Assembly: GCA_001804785.1 (NCBI GenBank)
Contig: MHBG01000009.1
Coordinates: 2,919 to 43,413, forward strand
DNA: 40,495 nucleotides
Direction: 5' to 3'
Source of the DNA: Lentisphaerae bacterium GWF2_45_14
GTDB taxonomy: Bacteria; Verrucomicrobiota; Lentisphaeria; Victivallales; GWF2-45-14
Shown here piece by piece: positions 7,159 through 15,386 of this stretch. Below the pieces are notes generated by a model, which had not been told where the DNA came from, made no database searches, and saw only the letters and a program-made list of their open reading frames with translations. A program made the translations under genes and the position numbers. How positions within the stretch are numbered: position 1 is the stretch's first letter; every line of letters starts with the position of its first letter.

Positions 7159-9042
7159 ATGGACTCAGCTAAAATCAAAATGTTAACAAATATAAATTCG
7201 CCTGACGATCTCAAAAAAATCGCCGTTGACAAACTCCCGGATCTCGCTTCTGAAATAAGAGAGGAACTGCTGGAAGTCGTCTCAGGCCACGGCGGACACC
7301 TCGCACCCAATCTGGGAGTCGTAGAACTCACAATCGCGCTTCACTATGTATTCAACGCACCCCTCGATAAAATAATATGGGACGTCGGACACCAGGCATA
7401 TGTCCACAAAATCCTCACCGGCAGACGCGAATTCTTCAAGACCCTCAGAAAAATGAACGGCTGCGCCGGATTCCTGTCGCGCGAGGAGTCACCATACGAC
7501 TGCTTTGGCGCAGGGCACGCCGGTACCGCCATATCAGCGGCACTAGGAATGGCAGCCGCGCGCGACAGAAGCAAGGGTTCCGAAAAAGTCATCGCCGTTG
7601 TCGGCGACGGCTCCCTCAACTGCGGCATATCCCTCGAAGGACTCAATAATATCTGCGAAACGACAAAGGATATCATACTCGTACTAAACGATAACAAAAT
7701 GTCCATTTCCCAGAACGTTGGCGGAATACCCCGCTACCTCAGCCGCCTCATCTCGGGAAAAAGCTACAACCGCTTCAAGGCGTTCGCCAAGATGATGCTT
7801 AAGAAAATCCCCGGCGGCATGGAAATAAGACGAAAGATCCAGAGACTGGAAGAAGCCACAAAAAGTATTTTCGTTCCTGGCGTATTCTTTGAGGAACTCG
7901 GAATACGCTACGTAGGCCCCGTCCATGGTCACGACATACCTGAACTCATCCGTACCCTTGAGGGAATAAAAGAGTTTAACAGGCCCGTCATCCTGCACGT
8001 AATTACCGAAAAAGGACACGGCTACCAGCCAGCCGCCACATCTCCTGAAGATTTCCACGGACTCTCCGCATTCAACCCGGCAACAGGAAAAAGCAATGCC
8101 GTCACAAAGGACGGATTCTCTACATTTTCAGCCGCATTCGGCGAAACCGTATCGGAGATAGCCGAAAAAAATGACAATGTCGCAGTGATAACCGCCGCGA
8201 TGAAATGTGGAACAGGCCTCAAGGAATTCGCCAATAAGTTCCCGGATAAATTCTACGACTCAGGAATCGCCGAAGAACACTCGATAATCTTCTCCGCCGG
8301 CCTTGCGGCGGGAGGACTTAAACCGATTGTCGTTATGTACTCAACATTCCTCCAGCGCGCGCTGGACTGCGTTTTTCATGACGTCTGCCTTCAGAACCTC
8401 CCGGTAATCATCTGCACCGACCGATCGGGCATTGTCGAAGACGGTCCCACGCATCACGGAATACACGATCTCGCCTTCCTCCGAAACATGCCGAACCTGA
8501 ATATTCTTATGCCTTGCGACGAGAACGAGCTGAGGGCAATGATGCTGAAGTCCTATGAAAAAAATTCCCCCATCCTTATCAGGTATCCTAAAGGCGGCTC
8601 AAACAAACATTTCGACAAATCAGTTCAGCCCTCCGATATCGAATGGGGCAAGGCGAATATCGTCAAAACGGGCGCCGACCTCGTGATTTGGGCGGCGGGC
8701 GCCGAAGTCTCGACCGCAGAAAAAGTCTCGGAACTTCTCGCCGCAAACGGAATCAATGCAGCAGTTGTAAATACCCTATTCCTCAAGCCTTTCGATGAAA
8801 CGCTACTTAAGGAACATGCCTCAAAAATGTACGTGTTTTCAATCGAGGACTGCCAGACAAAAGGCGGACTCGGCAGCACCATAGACGAAATTCTTATAAA
8901 CGAAAAACATCACGGGGTCCACCACTTCGGATGGGGCGACGAGATCATCCCCCACGGCCCCGTAAAAGAAATCCGCAAATTAAAAAACTTCACACCCGAA
9001 GCCATCACAGAAAAAATCCGAAACGTTATTTCCCAATCGTAA
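7159..9042 (+). CDS. dxs: 1-deoxy-D-xylulose-5-phosphate synthase
   Basis: DXS joins pyruvate and glyceraldehyde 3-phosphate using thiamine diphosphate, the entry step of the MEP isoprenoid pathway. The 627-residue protein has the family layout: the INSPDDLKKI start, WDVGHQAYVHKILTGR, the ThDP/metal motif VVGDGSLNCGIS with VLNDNKMSIS, GIAEEHSIIFSAGLA with the catalytic glutamate region, and a C-terminal transketolase domain. Several usually fixed motifs differ: GHSSTSISA is GHAGTAISA, GPVDGHD is GPVHGHD, and the DRAGIVGADG loop is one residue shorter (DRSGIVEDG). I chose the ATG at 7159, preceded by AGGGG; an in-frame ATG at 7108 lies inside the candidate promoter. It diverges from the FHA/flagellar operon. 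A diverged DXS subfamily is most likely; a paralogue with altered substrate cannot be excluded. Confidence 0.9.
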   Translation: MDSAKIKMLTNINSPDDLKKIAVDKLPDLASEIREELLEVVSGHGGHLAPNLGVVELTIALHYVFNAPLDKIIWDVGHQAYVHKILTGRREFFKTLRKMNGCAGFLSREESPYDCFGAGHAGTAISAALGMAAARDRSKGSEKVIAVVGDGSLNCGISLEGLNNICETTKDIILVLNDNKMSISQNVGGIPRYLSRLISGKSYNRFKAFAKMMLKKIPGGMEIRRKIQRLEEATKSIFVPGVFFEELGIRYVGPVHGHDIPELIRTLEGIKEFNRPVILHVITEKGHGYQPAATSPEDFHGLSAFNPATGKSNAVTKDGFSTFSAAFGETVSEIAEKNDNVAVITAAMKCGTGLKEFANKFPDKFYDSGIAEEHSIIFSAGLAAGGLKPIVVMYSTFLQRALDCVFHDVCLQNLPVIICTDRSGIVEDGPTHHGIHDLAFLRNMPNLNILMPCDENELRAMMLKSYEKNSPILIRYPKGGSNKHFDKSVQPSDIEWGKANIVKTGADLVIWAAGAEVSTAEKVSELLAANGINAAVVNTLFLKPFDETLLKEHASKMYVFSIEDCQTKGGLGSTIDEILINEKHHGVHHFGWGDEIIPHGPVKEIRKLKNFTPEAITEKIRNVISQS

Positions 9043-9045
9043 CCA

Positions 9046-9095
9046 CCCCTGGAAAATCGATTAAAACAGATTATGTTTAAGAAAACACAGGGGGG
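9046..9095 (+). promoter_or_regulatory. Possible ribosome-site sequestration upstream of the exported protein
   Basis: CCCCTG (9046-9051) is complementary to CAGGGG (9088-9093), which is part of the strong six-G ribosome-binding site of the next gene. Folding of the two arms, 36 bases apart, would hide that site. The arms are only six bases, so the case is weak. Confidence 0.2.
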
Positions 9096-9101
9096 ATGAT
9101 T

Positions 9102-9794
9102 GTGACAAAAAAGAAGGCATTTTCAGCCGGTATCCTATTTTCAGTCCTTATGGCAATGGGATTTTTCTGCGGCGCTACCGATGAAGTGGTATACTCGCTT
9201 GATTTTGCTAAGGCCAGAGGCAATCCGGTATCCTACCTGGCAAGAAAGGGATTTGTCCTGAAAAAAGACGCCGACGATCTATCCCTTTCATTCAAAAATG
9301 GTGCACTTGAACTCGCTCCACCATCCCCGTTGTTTGGCGTGATAATAAACGATAGTATCCATATAAACGATTTTTCAAAAATAAGAATAGAATGGGGCAT
9401 CCTCGAGTACCCGGAGGGCGCATCATATGAGAAGGACATCAACAACGAAGCAATTATGGTATATATTTTCTTTGGTGATAAAAAGTTGTCGAGCGATAGT
9501 TTATTCATCCCGAACAGCCCCTATTTCATAGGGCTCTTCCTGGGACAGCACGACGTGTCCGGCAAAATGTATACCGGCCATCACTTCACCGCAGGCGGGC
9601 GCTTCGTATGTGTCGGCTCTCCCAAACAAGGTGAAACGGTAACTACCGAGTTTGAACTCAAGCCGGCCTTCAAAAAATACTTCAATCAGGTCGAAGTGCC
9701 GTTTGTTTCGGGAATAAGCCTCGAAGTCGACACCTCGTATCTCGACAACGGACAGTCAAAAGCGTTCATAAAGAAGATCGAAATCCTCAAGTAG
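9102..9794 (+). CDS. Exported protein of unknown function (possibly DUF3047-like)
   Basis: The 230-residue product has a positively charged start (TKKK) and a hydrophobic segment (about residues 5-24, ending near FFCGAT) typical of a signal peptide, so it is probably periplasmic or, with the cysteine, lipid-anchored. The mature part is rich in beta-strand pattern: IRIEWGILEYPEGASYEKD, AIMVYIFFGDKK, NSPYFIGLFLGQHD, GGRFVCVGSP. The WGIL...VYIFFG pattern resembles DUF3047 proteins, but I cannot confirm this. I prefer the GTG at 9102, six bases after the G-run, over the ATG at 9096 that directly abuts it. It lies 59 bases after dxs on the same strand, and its 3' end overlaps the convergent DUF362 gene by eight bases. 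Confidence 0.7.
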   Translation: MTKKKAFSAGILFSVLMAMGFFCGATDEVVYSLDFAKARGNPVSYLARKGFVLKKDADDLSLSFKNGALELAPPSPLFGVIINDSIHINDFSKIRIEWGILEYPEGASYEKDINNEAIMVYIFFGDKKLSSDSLFIPNSPYFIGLFLGQHDVSGKMYTGHHFTAGGRFVCVGSPKQGETVTTEFELKPAFKKYFNQVEVPFVSGISLEVDTSYLDNGQSKAFIKKIEILK

Positions 9795-10962
9795 TTTTAT
9801 GAAAAAGCCCCTTGATGAAGTCAAATATACGCTTGAGCTTCATCCCGGGATTTATGAGCTTTATCGCATGGAACGGGCATGATTCGACACAGCACATGCA
9901 CAATATGCATCTGCCCCTGTTCTTGACCGTAAACCTCTTGTTATTCTTTGCCTTACAGATAGCTTTCTGCGAACATGCCTCCGCACAAAGTCCGCAGTTT
10001 CTGCATTTTTCCGGCATTATATAAGGACGGCATGAAAGAAAATACGTTGAAAGTTTGAAGATAGGTTCAGGAAATCGGTGCAGCATATCGGAAATAGACT
10101 TTTTGGCGTTGAGTGCCATGAGCTTCTGCACGCCGTCCCCTGTCATTTCTATCTTGTCCATATCGATAACGCCGTAGCCGAGCTTACCGACGATAACGAG
10201 CAAAGGAATATCCAGAGGTGTGTATCCATAAGCCGCACAAGCACAAGCATCTACCGCTGCAGCATCGATTCCGGCAAAAAGAAGTCCCGTATTGACAGGC
10301 TCTCCACTGGAGGGCCCCTCGCCTTCCATTGAAAAGACCGCGTCCATCACTATAAAATCGGGCTTTCTTATTCCAAAAATCTGTGCGATGAAAGTCGCCA
10401 TTTTCCTGGGCGACGGATAATCGCCGTGAAAGTTGCTTTTGGCGTTTCCCGGCATAAGTCCGTAAGAATTTTTGACTGCTCCGGTGATTTTGGTGAGCAT
10501 GTGGGTCTTGAGCTTCGGAACGCTTATTACGGCATCGAAATCATCAAGCTCGCGAAGCATGGGAATTGTCATATTGTTGACATTCAGACGTTTTACATTT
10601 TCAAACGGGATCAGCTTCACCTTTTCCTCTTCCGCAAGTTTAGCGAACCCGGTCTTATCCCACAGTTCGTCCCAGGAAAAAGTACCCGCCGGACTGTCGC
10701 CCACGGTTATGTCAGTTATGCCAAAATTCCTCAGGTATTTTATTATAGCCCTCACAATTTCCGGGTGAGTGGTAGCGGCAAATTCAGGGGTCTTCGCCGT
10801 CAGCATATTGGGTTTTATGAGGACTTTCGTACTCGGACAAAACTTTTCAGGAAGCCCGCCGGCGGCATCTATCGCCTCGGCGACCTTCTGCGCGGTAACT
10901 GTGCTGTCGTTATAATCATCCATTTTTATAATGGAGACTTTTATTTTTGAACTTTCAACCAT
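9787..10962 (-). CDS. DUF362 domain protein with C-terminal two-cluster ferredoxin module
   Basis: This 391-residue protein has an N-terminal DUF362 domain (about 8-290): VLIKPNMLTAKTPEFAATTH, the SVPKLKTHMLTKITGAVKN motif, and DAVFSMEGEGPSSGEPVN. A ferredoxin-like C-terminus follows, with CRNCGLCAEAC and CILCMCCVESC, enough cysteines for two 4Fe-4S clusters. DUF362 proteins are presumed iron-sulfur proteins of unknown reaction. I start at the ATG at 10962, which has AGGA upstream; a longer frame to 11022 would run into the cardiolipin synthase gene. It lies 19 bases after that gene and is probably co-transcribed with it. Whether the pairing means a lipid-related job is open. Confidence 0.88.
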   Translation of the reverse strand: MVESSKIKVSIIKMDDYNDSTVTAQKVAEAIDAAGGLPEKFCPSTKVLIKPNMLTAKTPEFAATTHPEIVRAIIKYLRNFGITDITVGDSPAGTFSWDELWDKTGFAKLAEEEKVKLIPFENVKRLNVNNMTIPMLRELDDFDAVISVPKLKTHMLTKITGAVKNSYGLMPGNAKSNFHGDYPSPRKMATFIAQIFGIRKPDFIVMDAVFSMEGEGPSSGEPVNTGLLFAGIDAAAVDACACAAYGYTPLDIPLLVIVGKLGYGVIDMDKIEMTGDGVQKLMALNAKKSISDMLHRFPEPIFKLSTYFLSCRPYIMPEKCRNCGLCAEACSQKAICKAKNNKRFTVKNRGRCILCMCCVESCPFHAIKLINPGMKLKRIFDFIKGLFHKTT

Positions 10963-10981
10963 TTTGTCTTCCTGTATTTGA

Positions 10982-12505
10982 CTAGAGAACCGGAGTAAGC
11001 AGCGAACATATATTTTCCGCAAGTTCCCTCGAAAATTTCTTATTTTTCATATCGGAGGTGGTGATTTCACATGAATCATACAATTCCTTCAGAAACTGTT
11101 CGCGGACATCGGATATGAACTGACCGCCATAGGCCACAAAGTCCAGCTCGAAGTTAAGCCGAAAGCTTCTGACATCGCAGTTACTTGATCCCATCACGGT
11201 CCACTCACCATCGACGATCATGGCCTTGACATGAGAAAAAGAACCCATTTTCTCGAATATCCTTATCCCGTCTGAAAGCAGTTTCTCATAAAGACTTTTA
11301 CACGCAAAATCCACATACCAGTGGTTGTTGTTTTTCGGGACGATCAGCTTCACATCGACTCCGCGGGCAGCGGCCATGCACAGTGCACTGATGAACGGCT
11401 TGTCGGGCACGAAATACGGCGTCATTATCCAGATATATTTCTGAGAAGTCGTGGCGGCTGTGAAAAAAACTTTCTGAGAACCTTCGGGGTTCTGTCCCGG
11501 GCCGGTATCGATTATTCTTACGGTGCCGTCCCCGAGGGCGGAATCAAGCGGCGGAAAATTTTCTTCTGTAAATATTTTTGACGGAGGGAAATTTGTGGCA
11601 AAACACCAGTCGCGAAGAAAAGAAAACTGCAGCTCGCCCACGGCGGAGCCTTCCATACAGCAATGAAGATCATGGATATATTTATATTTGGTAGAGTCGC
11701 TTCCGCTGATATTATTGCTGCTTATATTTATCCCGCCGATAAACGCCGTTTTGCCGTCAACGACAAGAAGTTTTCTATGGTTACGAAGTTGTATCCGCCA
11801 CGGGGTAAAGAGGTTTATCCTCATAAACGACTTGATTTGAAGGTTCGGGATTTTTCCCGAGTACTTTCTGAAAAAGTGCGACAGTATAGCATGACTGCTG
11901 CCGAACCTGTCATAAAGGACTTTGACCTTTACGCCATTGCTGGCTTTCCGCGCGAGGGCATCGAATATCGCTTTGCCTATCTCGTCGTTCATTATAATAA
12001 ACGACTGGAGGTGAATGTTATGCTGTGCGCTTTCTATTGCTTTGAGCATTCTGGGATAAGCCATCGTGCCGTCGTGAAGCAGCTCAAGACTGTTCCCTTT
12101 CATGGGGAGCGTTTCGGGCAGAAGGCGATCGAGGGTTCTGTTGTAGTTAAAGGTATTGCGCTGGTAGTCGGGATACTTGGCAATATGCTGTATCTGGTTG
12201 CGGAAATAGTTGCCCATTCCGTTAAAAAGTATTCCCTTTTTCTCGGCGTTGACAATCTCGTTTGAAAGCTGCACGCTGAGCCCCGTTGTTTTCAGTCGGT
12301 TTATTCCAAACAAAAGATAGATCATTATGCCTATGAACGGAAAATCGAGCACGACAAGGATCCAGAGCATTGCGCTTGCCGGTTCTTCGTGTTTATTTAT
12401 CAATATATGGATAACAGTGAGGACGTATATGGCGAGCAAGGCAAGACTGCAAACCATGAATGTCGTGGTTCTTATCATTTCGAGCGATTCAAGTGATTCA
12501 AACAT
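10982..12505 (-). CDS. cls: Cardiolipin synthase (phospholipase D family)
   Basis: Cardiolipin synthase condenses two phosphatidylglycerols into cardiolipin in the inner membrane. The 507-residue protein has two N-terminal membrane helices (about 13-35 and 45-67) and two HKD motifs of the phospholipase D superfamily: HRKLLVVDGKTAFIGG (His243, Lys245, Asp250) and HVKAMIVDGEWTVMGSSN (His425, Lys427, Asp432). The length and helices match bacterial ClsA-type enzymes. The start at 12505 has a modest AGG site; an alternative ATG nine codons in is possible. It diverges from thiL across 86 bases. Confidence 0.93.
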   Translation of the reverse strand: MFESLESLEMIRTTTFMVCSLALLAIYVLTVIHILINKHEEPASAMLWILVVLDFPFIGIMIYLLFGINRLKTTGLSVQLSNEIVNAEKKGILFNGMGNYFRNQIQHIAKYPDYQRNTFNYNRTLDRLLPETLPMKGNSLELLHDGTMAYPRMLKAIESAQHNIHLQSFIIMNDEIGKAIFDALARKASNGVKVKVLYDRFGSSHAILSHFFRKYSGKIPNLQIKSFMRINLFTPWRIQLRNHRKLLVVDGKTAFIGGINISSNNISGSDSTKYKYIHDLHCCMEGSAVGELQFSFLRDWCFATNFPPSKIFTEENFPPLDSALGDGTVRIIDTGPGQNPEGSQKVFFTAATTSQKYIWIMTPYFVPDKPFISALCMAAARGVDVKLIVPKNNNHWYVDFACKSLYEKLLSDGIRIFEKMGSFSHVKAMIVDGEWTVMGSSNCDVRSFRLNFELDFVAYGGQFISDVREQFLKELYDSCEITTSDMKNKKFSRELAENICSLLTPVL

Positions 12506-12591
12506 CTATTTCGGCCTGCTGAAAAAATCCGTATATCCATGCGAAAAAACCCGATGGACATACTATATTCCTGTAGAATGGAATTACGAAC

Positions 12592-13485
12592 ATGAAAGAA
12601 CATGATTTAATTAAAACGATAATCCCGTATTTCAAGCAGGGCCCGGACATCGTTACGGGGCCAGGCGACGATTGCGCTGTAATCGATGTCGGAACAGAGA
12701 AACTCATGCTCGCCGCAGTTGACCAGATCGCGGGCGGAATACACTATATCGAAGATTGCGACGGGATTGACAAGGCGGCGGCAAAACTCCTCAAACGCAA
12801 CCTCAGCGACATCGCCGCGATGGGGGGAGTCCCGTCATACGCGCTGGTTACCGTATCGGCGACTCTTTCGGATGCCGATTCACTGCTCTTCTTCAAGGCG
12901 CTTGCCGCGGAGGCTGAAAAATACGGAGTCTCAATCTGCGGCGGCGATATATGCGCCTCGGCAAAAGGCGCTTCAGTTTTCACACTCTCCATTTTAGGAT
13001 GGGTAGAAAAAGCAAAGCTTTGTCTCCGCTCGACGGCAAAGCCCGGAGACCTCATTTATGTTACAGGATGCTTCGGCAATTCCTTCAAGTCGCGGCATCA
13101 CCTCAATTTCATCCCGCGCCTGGAAGAGGCTCAGTTTCTCGCCGGAAACTTCACTCACGCCATGATTGATGTAAGCGATGGGCTTCTTGCCGATCTCGGA
13201 CATATGCTCGAGCTCTCGAAACTGGGCGCCATCCTCGACACGTCTCGAATCCGTCTGCGTGCTGGAGCTACACTCGAAAGCGCGCTCGGCGAAGGCGAAG
13301 ACTATGAACTCATTTTCGCCGTTGCCCCGCATAGGGCAGCAGAGCTCGAAAAATCCTGGCCCTTTCCCACAGAGCTTTCACGGATAGGTTCCTTCAGTGA
13401 GGAATTTCAGGGACTTGCATATGACAGCTCCGGCATTAATTTATGCGAAAAAATACGGGGAGGCTTCGACCACTTTGACTCCTGA
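12592..13485 (+). CDS. thiL: Thiamine-monophosphate kinase
   Basis: ThiL phosphorylates thiamine monophosphate to the cofactor thiamine diphosphate. The 297-residue protein shows the family signature: GPGDDCAVIDV near the N-terminus, the DQIAGGIHY segment, KRNLSDIAAMGGVPSYALV, CGGDICASAKG, MIDVSDGLLADLGHML and the GEGEDYELIF motif. Length is slightly short of the usual 310-330. It is the first gene of a packed thiL-tsaE-thioesterase operon; its last 11 bases overlap tsaE if tsaE starts at the TTG chosen here. Its product supplies the cofactor used by the nearby dxs enzyme, though the genes are not in one operon. Confidence 0.95.
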   Translation: MKEHDLIKTIIPYFKQGPDIVTGPGDDCAVIDVGTEKLMLAAVDQIAGGIHYIEDCDGIDKAAAKLLKRNLSDIAAMGGVPSYALVTVSATLSDADSLLFFKALAAEAEKYGVSICGGDICASAKGASVFTLSILGWVEKAKLCLRSTAKPGDLIYVTGCFGNSFKSRHHLNFIPRLEEAQFLAGNFTHAMIDVSDGLLADLGHMLELSKLGAILDTSRIRLRAGATLESALGEGEDYELIFAVAPHRAAELEKSWPFPTELSRIGSFSEEFQGLAYDSSGINLCEKIRGGFDHFDS

Positions 13486-13912
13486 AAAATTCAAAACATA
13501 TTCAGAATCCGATACCGAGAAAGCCGCCTTCCGCATGGCCTCGCAAATTCCATTCGGCTCCGTCGTTGCGCTTCATGGAAATCTCGGAGCCGGTAAAACC
13601 GTATTTGCCCGCGGCTTCGCGAGAGGACTCGGGGTTTCTCAAGTCGTGTCAAGCCCGACATTTACGCTCGTTCAGGAGTATCCGCTAAAGAACAACAAAT
13701 GGCTTTATCACCTCGACATGTACAGAATCGATAATTACCGTGCCGCGCTCGCCTTCGGCGTGGACGAGTATTTTGAGGATAAAGACGCAGTCGTGCTTGT
13801 GGAGTGGGCGGAACGCGTCGCTGAAATTCTCCCCGAAAACCTTTTTATTGTAAATATCAGACGCATTGAGGACGATACCAGGGAAATAACAGTGGAGCAC
13901 CCTGCCCCGTGA
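13475..13912 (+). CDS. tsaE: tRNA N6-threonylcarbamoyladenosine complex ATPase TsaE
   Basis: TsaE is the P-loop ATPase that works with TsaB/TsaD in making the t6A modification of ANN-decoding tRNAs. The Walker A motif is GNLGAGKTVFARGFARGLG, followed by SSPTFTLVQEYP, YHLDMYRI and VVLVEWAERV, all standard TsaE blocks. I start at the TTG at 13475 (LTPEKFKTYSES), preceded 11 bases upstream by GGGGAGG, giving 145 residues, near the usual ~150. In-frame ATGs at 13397 and 13421 lie deep inside thiL and would add an unlikely N-terminal extension. The start is uncertain but the identity is not. It overlaps the next gene by four bases (GTGA). Confidence 0.92.
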   Translation: MTPEKFKTYSESDTEKAAFRMASQIPFGSVVALHGNLGAGKTVFARGFARGLGVSQVVSSPTFTLVQEYPLKNNKWLYHLDMYRIDNYRAALAFGVDEYFEDKDAVVLVEWAERVAEILPENLFIVNIRRIEDDTREITVEHPAP

Positions 13913-14631
13913 AAGTCTCTATCTCAAGACAGATCAGTTATTTTGAGACGGATTGTTCATTTCATCTCCGCCTCTGCCCCATATTCCGCATGCTCCAGGA
14001 AGCCGCGCTCGCGCATTCGATCAAGGCAGGATGGGGCATGAAGCAAATGAGCGAACGTGGATGCGTCTGGATTTTGAGCAAGCTCAGAATGGAACTTCAA
14101 CGCAGTATCGACTTCGGGGAAGAACTGCAAGTAACAACATGGTCAAAGGCGGTCAGCGGCCTCAAGGCGTTCCGCGAATTCGAGATTTTTGCAGACGGCG
14201 AAAAAGTCGCGTCGGCCTCCAGCATCTGGGTATATTTCGATCTCGAACGCAAAAGAATCTGTACCATACCCGAAAATGCCGCATCCGATTACGGAATTGA
14301 GGGTGGCAGCGCGCTCGACTTCAATCTGGAACGCTGGAAAACTTCCGCAAATTTCGAGCCGTCGCAGAGCTCCAGGATAAGCGTCCGCTTTTCCGATTTC
14401 GACACAAACGGACACGTAAATAACACGATATATGTCGATTACGCTGAACATCTTGTATCTCTTCTCGCATGGAAACCTGAGATAAAAATTTTCACGATAC
14501 AGTTTTCAAAGGAAATATCCAGCAAGACAGATTTTGTCAACGTAGGGTTCAACGGCGATGAAAATGGCGGAAACTTCAAAATCTTTTCAGGCTCCGATAC
14601 GTTCGCTGTCGGCGACATGCTGTTTAAATAG
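13909..14631 (+). CDS. Acyl-ACP thioesterase (FatA/FatB-like)
   Basis: The 240-residue protein is a double hot-dog acyl-acyl-carrier-protein thioesterase that releases free fatty acids. The first hot-dog (about 1-125) includes VWILSKLRMELQRSIDFGEE and a GLKAFREFEIF strand. The second (about 150-240) has RFSDFDTNGHVNNTIYVDYA, the conserved N-H region of this family. The start is GTG, overlapping the tsaE stop as GTGA, which suggests translational coupling. Bacterial copies are known to tune fatty-acid chain release. The neighbouring acyl-ACP synthetase fusion would reverse this reaction, which hints at a shared fatty-acid cycle, though it is on the opposite strand. Confidence 0.88.
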   Translation: MKVSISRQISYFETDCSFHLRLCPIFRMLQEAALAHSIKAGWGMKQMSERGCVWILSKLRMELQRSIDFGEELQVTTWSKAVSGLKAFREFEIFADGEKVASASSIWVYFDLERKRICTIPENAASDYGIEGGSALDFNLERWKTSANFEPSQSSRISVRFSDFDTNGHVNNTIYVDYAEHLVSLLAWKPEIKIFTIQFSKEISSKTDFVNVGFNGDENGGNFKIFSGSDTFAVGDMLFK

Positions 14632-14687
14632 CATTCCATCCAAACAGCAGTGGCGTTCCCGCATTCGCGGGAACAGTAACCGGAATG
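14632..14687. repeat. Nested palindrome between convergent genes
   Basis: An inner perfect hairpin, GTTCCCGC (14655-14662), loop ATTC, GCGGGAAC (14667-14674), sits inside outer arms CATTCC (14632-14637) and GGAATG (14682-14687). The outer arm starts right after the thioesterase stop codon. No T-run follows on either strand, so it is not a standard intrinsic terminator. It could be a REP-like dispersed repeat or a transcript-end stabiliser. Confidence 0.6.
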
Positions 14688-14731
14688 AAAAACGACGCGA
14701 AAAGGCAACAGAGAGTATATTCTTTTTTCAT

Positions 14732-15385
14732 TCAGAACTTGCCTTCATTCAAGAACTTGAGGGTATTTTTTATCGCTGCGCGGTTGATAACGATTAAGCT
14801 GTGACTGACGGGGACAACCGTATGATCTTTTTCGCCTTCGATATGGGTATATTTTTCAGCTACTTTCATATCGTATTTTCCGGCTATCACGCCTATTTCG
14901 GTACCTGACGGTACCGGGACCTTGTGTACATAGGCATCTTTATGACTGCTGAGTTCCGGAAGAGATTTCACGAATTTTCCAATGAACGGGATAAGGGACA
15001 CGGTTGTTTTCGCGGCATCGGATCCCTTGTTGGGTGGCGCTAGCATTACCACCCGCCTGATAATATTCATGTTTCCCTTTTCGAGAAGCGAGAGAGCCTC
15101 GCGCGTTACGATGGAGCCGAGACTGTGGGTTACGACATAAAGTTCACGTTCCAGTTTTTCGGCGTGGACCTTCATGATATATTTTGCGAAATCGATGCCG
15201 TGCGCGGCAATATTTTTACGTGTTGTGAAGTAGTCGTAAAGCCTTGCCTCGTAGCCGTGCAGATTAAGAAAGCGGCCGATAAAATACATACCGAGTCCTC
15301 TTAGAAAAAGACCATGGATGAGAATGACCGTCTTGCCGTTGTCATTCGCTTTCGGAGCTTTGAAAAAATGCAATGGCAGTTTCAT
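14732..15385 (-). CDS. Alpha/beta hydrolase (lipase-like)
   Basis: The 217-residue protein has the alpha/beta-hydrolase oxyanion motif VILIHGLFLRGLG, the nucleophile elbow VVTHSLGSIVTREAL (serine in THSLG) and a late histidine in EKDHTVVPVSHSL. The acid is not certain. It resembles small PGAP1-like or lipase-type hydrolases that act on esters. The ATG at 15385 lies one base after the stop of the upstream fusion gene (TAA-A-ATG) and has GCGGGG before it, so translation is probably coupled. A longer frame to 15427 would overlap the upstream gene. Coupling to a lysophospholipid uptake/acylation protein makes a phospholipid or acyl-ester substrate likely (inference). Confidence 0.82.
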   Translation of the reverse strand: MKLPLHFFKAPKANDNGKTVILIHGLFLRGLGMYFIGRFLNLHGYEARLYDYFTTRKNIAAHGIDFAKYIMKVHAEKLERELYVVTHSLGSIVTREALSLLEKGNMNIIRRVVMLAPPNKGSDAAKTTVSLIPFIGKFVKSLPELSSHKDAYVHKVPVPSGTEIGVIAGKYDMKVAEKYTHIEGEKDHTVVPVSHSLIVINRAAIKNTLKFLNEGKF

Positions 15386-15386
15386 T

